Shown piece by piece: positions 57,995 to 64,000 of a DNA stretch of 64,000 nucleotides. The notes beneath the pieces were generated by a model. It was given only the letters and a program-made list of their open reading frames with translations. It was not told the DNA's origin and did not search any database. The stretch comes from Ignavibacteria bacterium (GTDB lineage: Bacteria > Bacteroidota > Ignavibacteria > Tepidaquicellales > Tepidaquicellaceae). Positions within the stretch are counted from its first letter, which is position 1. Every line of letters starts with the position of its first letter. The stretch is from the NCBI GenBank assembly GCA_016719565.1, contig JADJYU010000016.1, positions 57,385 through 121,384 on the forward strand, in the 5' to 3' direction. The translations under genes were made by a program, and so were the position numbers.

Positions 57995-58471
57995 AAATAC
58001 TCCGTTATTTATTTGAGTGAAATTTATTTTTGAATTTACATGATCTTGTTTATAGGATTAACAATCTATGATGATTATAGGCAGTAAATTGTTTCTTCAT
58101 AACTTCTTCTTTTATTATTTACTGAAACTTATTGAAAAGCAATTTTGATAACAAGACATAATTGACAGCGGGAAGTAACTTACAGAACCCCCCTCATTCC
58201 ACCCTTTGAAAAAAAAGGGGGAGGCCTGGAGCTTTTTAATAAAGACTTCCGCATCAACTTACAGAACCCCCTCATTCCCAAACAAGAGGGGAGGCCTGGA
58301 GCTTTTTAATAAAGACTTCTACAGCAACTTACAGAATCCCCCTCATTCCCCCTTTGAAAAACAAGGGGGGAGGCCTGGAGCTCTTTATAAATTTTCATAA
58401 ATAAAGTCATTGTATTTAAAGTCTATATTTTTTTTATTTATATAAATTAAAATAAATCGGGGGATTTAATT
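57995..58471. other. Divergent intergenic region holding palindromic repeats
   Basis: About 480 bp between two divergent type IX cargo genes. The left part is A+T-rich and should hold the promoter of the FG-GAP gene. The right part contains the triple repeat described separately and then a short A+T-rich leader before ATG 58472 with GGGGGA upstream. No gene is visible. Confidence 0.6.
58177..58398 (+). repeat. Three tandem 70-79-bp palindromic intergenic units
   Basis: Three units (starting 58177, 58256 and 58326) each begin AACTTACAGAA, then CCCCCTCATTCCC with a complementary GGGGGAGGCC downstream, so each can fold into a hairpin, then TGGAGCTTTTTAATAAAGACTTC. The units differ in the inner loop (TTTGAAAAA present in units 1 and 3, shortened in 2). 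They look like bacterial repeat-sequence palindromes with local duplication. Confidence 0.85.
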
Positions 58472-59534
58472 ATGAAACAAATTTACGCAATATTTTTCGC
58501 TGTACTTTTATCTTTTTCTTTCAATATTGAAAGAGCAAATTCACAAAACAATGTTTTGCTTGAATACTGCACCGGAACATGGTGTCAGTGGTGTCCCTGC
58601 GGTCACGATATAATTAATGAGATTCTTATTAACTTTCCTAATACAGTAGTATTAGGTTATCACGGAGCTGGAAGTGATCCATGGCAGACTTATTCAAGCG
58701 GTATCAGAGGATTAATGGGATTCAGTGCTTATCCGACAGGTGTAATTGGAAGATTTTCCGGAGTAATAAGCAGAACCGGCTGGAATAATGAAGTTGTAAT
58801 ACAGTCTTCTCTAATACAGCCCGGAGTAAGTATTGCGGTATCTAATAAATCTTATGACGCAAATTCCAGAACCTTAAATGCAACAGTTAAGATCACAGCG
58901 TTATCAGATCTTACCGAGAGTATTTTGTCAATTATGTACTGACTGAAAATAATCTGATCTATTCTCAGACAGGAAACTCATCCTGCGCAGGAAATCCGAC
59001 TTATGTTCACAAACATGTCGTAAAAGCATGATGAACGGAGACGTTGGCGAGTTAATAAATTCAGGTACCTGGACGACAGGACAGGAAGTAACCAGAACAA
59101 TAAATTATGTAGTACCGGTATCTCCACAGGTTGACAATCCTGAAAACTGCGACCTGAATATTTTTGTATATAAAGGGGGATCAAGTTATTCAGTAACAAA
59201 TAATGTTAAGCAGGCATATAAGACGCCTCTGACCGGAACTGTTGGTATAAGTAATCAGAATATAACTCCTTCAGAATATAAACTTACTCAAAATTATCCA
59301 AACCCATTTAATCCGAATACGAATTTTAGTTTCTCCATTCCCAGAAATGAAAAAGTAAGTGTTAAGATTTATGATATGCTCGGTAATGAAGTTGAAACCT
59401 ATGTCGACGGTGAATTAAACGCAGGTACTTACTCTATAGTAGTTGACGGGACAAATCTTTCCAGCGGCGTTTATTTTTACACGATGACAGCCGGAAGTTT
59501 TACAGAGACAAAAAGAATGGTTCTAATGAAGTAA
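58472..59534 (+). CDS. Omp28-like thioredoxin-fold protein with type IX sorting domain, two frameshifts
   Basis: It starts with a signal peptide (IYAIFFAVLLSFSFNIERANS), then LLEYCTGTWCQWCPCG, a thioredoxin-like active site with C-x-x-C (WCQWC), and GFSAYPTGVIGR, as in Omp28-related proteins. Frame changes near 58925 and 59025 are crossed by a coherent reading (NYVLTENNLIYSQTGNSSC, then HVVKSMMNGDVGEL). The tail is TQNYPNPFNPNTNFSFSI through GVYFYTMTAGSFTETKRM. About 354 residues in all. Secreted; it may act in disulfide chemistry, or the fold may be structural only. Confidence 0.78.
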
Positions 59535-59562
59535 TTTTTTTATAAACATATTCACTACTTGC

Positions 59563-59591
59563 AGAGCGGGTCTTAGATCCGCTCTTTTTTT
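59563..59591 (+). terminator. Rho-independent terminator
   Basis: AGAGCGG pairs with CCGCTCT around a nine-base loop, followed by a T run. It lies 28 bp after the Omp28-like gene on the + strand. Confidence 0.9.
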
Positions 59592-59716
59592 GTTCAGTAT
59601 TAATTATTTTTTCAATCAAATGTATTTAACACTGTTTTATTATAGAATATTTTTTTAAATTAACAAAAATCATACACACAATTTTATTTTAAAAATAAAA
59701 AAAAAGGAGCTATAAA

Positions 59717-61079
59717 ATGAAAAGTTATAAACTATTTTTATCTTTTCTCTTAGCAATTGTTTTACTTTCGGGCATCAGGTCCGAAGTTTATTCACAATGG
59801 ACCCTTGCAGGTCTTGTTTCAAATCCGGGTACATCACCGAGCATCTCTGTTGTAGATCAGAATACGATCTGGGTAGCAGGCGGTCTCTACAGGAACACCT
59901 GTTGTTGCAAGATCAACCAACGGCGGTACAAACTGGACAGCAATTCCGACTACAGGCGTACTTCTGGAAGTATACTGCGTATGGGCTGTAGACGCTAATA
60001 CAGCTTATGTCGGAGACGGCGGAGCTGCAGGCGGCGCAGGCGGAAACGCCAGAGTTTATAAAACAACAAATGCAGGCGTAAACTGGACTGTTGCTGTATC
60101 AACAGGCGGTTCCGGAGGATTTTTTAACGGTATAGTTTTTTCTAAGACAACACCGAATTTCGGTATTGCGCAAAGTGATCCTCCTACGGGAGCAGGTCAG
60201 CCATATTATGTTGCAGTAACTACTGACGGCGGTACTACATGGACAGCTACAGCGCCTCCCGGGTTTGCAGGAACAGCTTCCGCTCAAAATTCAATTGTAG
60301 TAATAGATAATTTATTCTATGGTTTCGGAAGTAACACAACTCCTCCGGCATTTATTTATACTTCAAACGGCGGTACAAACTGGAGTAAAAGTAACTCTTC
60401 TGTTGCAGGAAATTTTACATCCGGTGTAGCATTCAGTGATGATAAATTACGCGGACTTGTAACATCAAGCACTTCACTGCCTAATATATCCAGAACAACC
60501 AACGGCGGAGCAAACTTCACAACAGTTACCGGTGCAGCCGGTCTGACAGGTTACAGCACTATAAAGTGGATCGAAGGAACAAACACAGCATATATTTCAT
60601 CAGCAATCGGACCAGCCGGCGTTATTCAGAAGAGCACCAACGGCGGTTTAAACTGGACTGTGATGTCAACTTCAAGTCTTACAGGTGTAACTCACATGGA
60701 ATTTAAAAGAGTCGGCACAACAGTTTACGGATTTGCAGTTACAGCAAACGGCGCAGTTTTAAAATTAACGGAAACAATTACAACTGTTAACAGCATCAGC
60801 AGCTCGGTTCCGGCTGATTTTAAACTTGATCAGAATTTCCCGAATCCGTTCAATCCGGCGACGACTATTAATTTCTCTATACCGAATTCTTCAAAAGTAA
60901 ATTTAAAGATCTATAATTCATTAGGAAAAGAAGTAACAACTCTTGTTGATGAATTCTTAAATGCAGGAAGTTATTCCACTGAATTTAAAGCATCTTCAGA
61001 TCTTACTTCAGGTATTTACTTCTATACCATTACAGCAGGTAATTTTACAGATACAAAGAAATTAATGCTTCTGAAATAA
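59717..61079 (+). CDS. Ycf48-like repeat protein with type IX sorting domain, one frameshift
   Basis: ATG 59717 follows a good ribosome site (AAGGAG, 9 bp upstream). The signal (LFLSFLLAIVLLSGIRS) is followed by SISVVDQNTIWVAGG. The frame shifts near 59885 and then reads PVVARSTNGGTNW, YKTTNAGVNW, AVTTDGGTTW, YTSNGGTNW, RTTNGGANF and QKSTNGGLNW, to the sorting domain DQNFPNPFNPATTINFSI and SGIYFYTITAGNFTDTKKLM. About 454 residues. It is unlike the three paralogues upstream at its N-terminus. Secreted; function unknown. Confidence 0.82.
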
Positions 61080-61090
61080 TAATTTAGTCT

Positions 61091-61127
61091 ATCAGAGACA
61101 CGCTCCAAGAACAGGCGTGTCTCTGAT
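61091..61127 (+). terminator. Hairpin terminator
   Basis: A 13-bp perfect stem, ATCAGAGACACGC with GCGTGTCTCTGAT, loops over 11 bases and lies 11 bp after the preceding stop. TGTTTTAA follows, a weak T run. Confidence 0.82.
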
Positions 61128-61191
61128 GTTTTAACCTCCAACATTTCAGCTAATTACAAATAATCTTAATTTAAAATGAAAGGGGTTCTTT

Positions 61192-62520
61192 ATGAAAAAT
61201 TATTTGTAATTTTTTTCACATTTGTATTTAGCAATGCATCTCTCTCAGTGGACGGTAATCAGTACTGTTCCCACTGCACCTTTAATAAATTCAATTTCTG
61301 TTGTAAACCAGAATCTTATCTGGATCGCCTGTGACGGCGGTAAAAGTATACAGGGAGCATTGACGGCGGTCTTAACTGGAGTCTGCGCAATACCGGACTT
61401 CCGGCAGGGAATGTCTACGGAATTTCTGCGCTTGACGTCAAACTGCTGGGTAGGAAATGTAAGCGGTTCTATTTACAGAACAAGTAACGGCGGAGCATCC
61501 TGGGTGCAGCAGCTTGCTGTTGCGAACAGCTTCTCAGACGGTATTCATATGTTCCAATAGGAATTACGGAATTTATTTCAGTGATCCTGCACCTTCAAGG
61601 CGGTCGGACTTTCCAGTACAGATATACAACAAACGGAGAACGAACTGGATACTTTCACCCACGCTCTACGGTCACAAATGGGAATATGGAATTGTAAACG
61701 CCTGGGACTGGCTTGACTCGCTGAACATATGGATCGGGTAGCTACAGTTGCATCAGGCACTACTTCTTCAAAAGTGTATAAGACAAACGGAGGTTTTATA
61801 AGCGGAACGTTCACATTCCAGACAGTTCAGCGGATCAGGAACACCTGACGGATTATACTCTCAGGGAATCGGATTCACGAATGCAACGTGGTGTGCTTGG
61901 AACAAATAATACCGGTATAAGAAAGACTACAAACGGCGGCTCGACATGGTCGCCGTTACTAATCCCGCCGGATTGACTTCCTTCGCTGTGAATGAAGTTC
62001 ACTCATTCAAAGACGGATCAAATCTGATTCGCTGCGATGAGCTCCACGTCATTAAACAGCTGGTTATATAAGACGACTGACCTCGGGTAACCTGGATCCA
62101 GGAAACTTTACCAACACAGACACAAACCAATCCGATACAGCATATGGAATTTGTAAATCAGACTCTCAGATATGTGCAGGCTGCGCAGCGGTTTTATTTC
62201 TCAGATATAGCAGATGCTTCAGGAATAACAAATTAAACGGGCTTTACCCGATGATTTTAAGAAAGCCCAGGCAAAATTATCGAATCCGTTTAATCCGTCA
62301 ACTAAAATAAATTTTCAATTCCGTCTTCCGGTAAAGTCAAAACTTGTGATCCATAATACTTTGGGAGAAAAGTTAAGCGTGTTACTTAATGAATTTAAAA
62401 ATGCCGGTAATTATTCAGCGGAATTTTCCTGCAGGCACAAATTTAAATTCAGGCGTATATTTCTATACTCTGTATGCAGGTGATTTCGTTTCCACAAAGA
62501 AATTTATTCTGGTAAAATAA
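61192..62520 (+). pseudogene. Type IX cargo gene of Ycf48 type, heavily frameshifted
   Basis: It starts at ATG 61192 behind AGGGG. MKNYL is followed by a shifted signal and QWTVISTVPTAPLINSISVV, parallel to the start of the previous gene. Across several frames one can read NQNLIWIACDGG, YRTSNGGASW, RKTTNGGSTW and finally NPFNPSTKINF, LVIHNTLGEKLSVLLNEF and STKKFILVK, ending at 62520. At least six frame changes occur. It was, or is, a protein of about 440 residues with a sorting domain. The density of errors suggests poor sequence more than decay. Confidence 0.7.
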
Positions 62521-62538
62521 AAGTCTGTATTAACTTTT

Positions 62539-62574
62539 ACAAAGCCCTTCCGGAACTTATCCTGAAGGGCTTTG
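62539..62574 (+). terminator. Hairpin terminator
   Basis: A perfect 12-bp stem (ACAAAGCCCTTC with GAAGGGCTTTGT) has a 12-base loop and lies 19 bp after the broken cargo gene. The symmetric A and T ends could work on both strands. Confidence 0.8.
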
Positions 62575-62677
62575 TGTATACAATATAAATTATCTCCGGA
62601 ATGTGAATCTTTATATAATACTCTAATTAAATCTTGACATTAAAGATTAGAAAAATTAGTTTTACAAAATAATTTTA

Positions 62678-63061
62678 ATGAATTATCTGTTAAATAAATT
62701 TCTTAGTCTGTCTGTTATAAGCAAATTTGTATGGTGCTTACAGAATTTTTTAACAATGGAATTTTACAGAAAGATCTGTAATAACTGTTACTGGAGCAGC
62801 GTTTATTCCGGCAAAAAAAATATTTTAAAGCAGTCATTACTTCTTTTGGTTTCAATAATCCCGCTTTTATTTTTTGCTCTCTCTTATTCACCTGCTGATC
62901 CCGCAAATTTAAACCGCTCATCATTTTATACAAAACTGATAAGTTTATTTACCGGTCTGAAGATCCAGCGCAAAACATCTCATAAATATTATTTCGAACG
63001 AAATAATACTTCTGTCCGCGTCGCTTGTAAATACGGAACGAATAAAATTCAAATCACCTGA
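62678..63061 (+). CDS. Doubtful small membrane ORF
   Basis: 127 residues with one hydrophobic segment (LKQSLLLLVSIIPLLFFAL) followed by SPADPANLN and a basic end. No family is recognised, the codons look unlike neighbouring genes, and the area is rich in indels. It may be a fragment or not a gene at all. The surrounding 62575-63161 has nothing else I can support. Confidence 0.25.
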   Translation: MNYLLNKFLSLSVISKFVWCLQNFLTMEFYRKICNNCYWSSVYSGKKNILKQSLLLLVSIIPLLFFALSYSPADPANLNRSSFYTKLISLFTGLKIQRKTSHKYYFERNNTSVRVACKYGTNKIQIT

Positions 63062-63161
63062 CATTATTACCTTAGATTCATCTTATCTTATTATACCTTC
63101 CTTTATTCCCTTATCTTTTCAGCAGTCAATATCTAATTCCGGTTAAGTAAAAAATTTCACA

Positions 63162-64000
63162 ATGCAAAAAGATTTAGAATCTGCTTATGATTTCTGCAGA
63201 TCAACAGCTAAAAATCACTATGAGAATTTTCCGGTAGGATCAGTACTGATTCCAAAAGATGAGAGAAAATATATTTACAGTATTTATGCTTTTGCAAGAT
63301 ACGCCGATGATATAGCAGATTCGAAGAATATGATGAAGAAACAAAGTTACAATTGTGACATGGAGTCCGAAGACATTACAGGAAAGAAAATGAACTCAAA
63401 ACCGATACTGATAAGATTTTCCTTGCGCTTTCAGATACGATCCGTAATCTGAAAATTCCGGTGACAAGAGTTTAAAAAACTTCAGGCGCATTTAAGCAGG
63501 ATTCAGTATACAGGGAATATAAAAGTTTTGATGAATTACTTGACTATTCCGACAGATCAGCAAATCCGGTCGGTCACCTTGTTCTTAACGTTTTCGGATA
63601 CAGTAAAGATGATAATGAAAAACTCTTTTCACTTTCAGATAAGATATGCACAGCGCTTCAGCTGGCAAATTTCTGGCAAGGATGTTTCCAGTTGATCTGA
63701 AGATGAAGAGAATTTACATCCCGGCTGATATTATGAATGAATTCGGATATGATATTGAGAAGTTAAGAAATAAAACCGAACTGGAAGTTTCAGAGAAATC
63801 ATAAAAAGAAACTAACTGATAAAACAGAAAATTTATTTGACGAAGAGAATGAAATTGCTGATATAAAAGGAAGACTGATTTTTGAAATTAAAGCAACGAT
63901 AAGCGGCGGCAGAAAGATCTTAAAAGTAAGATCAGGGGAATTAATTATAATGTTTTGAATACTCGTGTCACGTTAAGCAGTTCGGATAAGGTAAAAATAA
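63162..64000 (+). CDS. hpnC: Squalene/phytoene synthase family protein (hpnC-like), partial and frameshifted
   Basis: ATG 63162. The opening AYDFCRSTAKNHYENFPVGS and the first Asp-rich motif FARYADDIADS are those of HpnC-type squalene synthases. Several frame changes follow (about 63365, 63465 and 63680), across which SFDELLDYSDRSANPVGHLV, QLANFWQ and then KMKRIYIPADIMNEFGYD (second substrate site) can be read. Further shifts follow 63790 and the gene runs off the window. With HpnD and HpnE it would make squalene for hopanoids or other triterpenes; those partners are not visible. Confidence 0.75.

Noticed and set aside
58206..58400. 64-residue reading frame through the palindromic repeats
   Set aside because: It repeats with the DNA units and has no family, so it follows from the repeat structure.

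Overview
The window looks like chromosome from an uncultured member of the Ignavibacteria / Bacteroidetes-Chlorobi group. The clearest evidence is six secreted proteins near the right end that finish in the type IX secretion sorting module with the NYPNPFNP-type signature. It also carries a zapA - small RNA - rny arrangement, frequent TTG starts and an A+T-rich composition. The sequence is not clean. At least fifteen genes, including the essential pheT, are cut by single-base frameshifts, and these become dense in the last 3 kb. I read most of them as assembly or sequencing indels rather than gene decay.

Layout. 1-4 kb: the end of a flippase-like membrane protein, a free-standing B12-binding domain, a phosphohexomutase and an SLBB export protein. 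4.1-29.1 kb: one long surface-polysaccharide locus on the + strand, with Wzz-like, Wzy/WaaL-like and Wzx-like membrane proteins, about nine glycosyltransferases, methyltransferases, two glycoside-hydrolase-like secreted proteins plus a deleted GH16 copy, and a GDP-heptose set (hddA, hddC, gmhA-like, gmhB-like) with a transaldolase. The locus ends with a polyprenyl-phosphate glycosylphosphotransferase, a DPM1-like transferase and a GT2 protein fused to what looks like a dead phosphoglycosyltransferase. The 4.1-16.4 kb part is visibly more A+T-rich than its flanks.

29-48.9 kb: mainly housekeeping genes. These are accA, murA, an acyl-CoA carboxylase carboxyltransferase, a tryptophanase-like lyase, an ABC-F ATPase, two lipoproteins, coaE, rny, a probable 6S RNA, zapA, a coiled-coil protein, pheT, a secreted lysine-rich protein, mnmA, pta, a rhodanese and an orphan MlaF-type ATPase.

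48.9-50.6 kb: no recognisable gene, but the most unusual DNA in the window. About 37 units of strictly 21-bp periodic sequence occur in three sub-families, and heptamer repeats lie just after them and also in front of pta. 50.6-62.5 kb: tandem type IX secretion cargo genes (Ycf48-like, FG-GAP and Omp28-like) separated by hairpin terminators and palindromic intergenic repeats. 63.2 kb to the end: a broken squalene synthase (hpnC-like) gene running off the edge.
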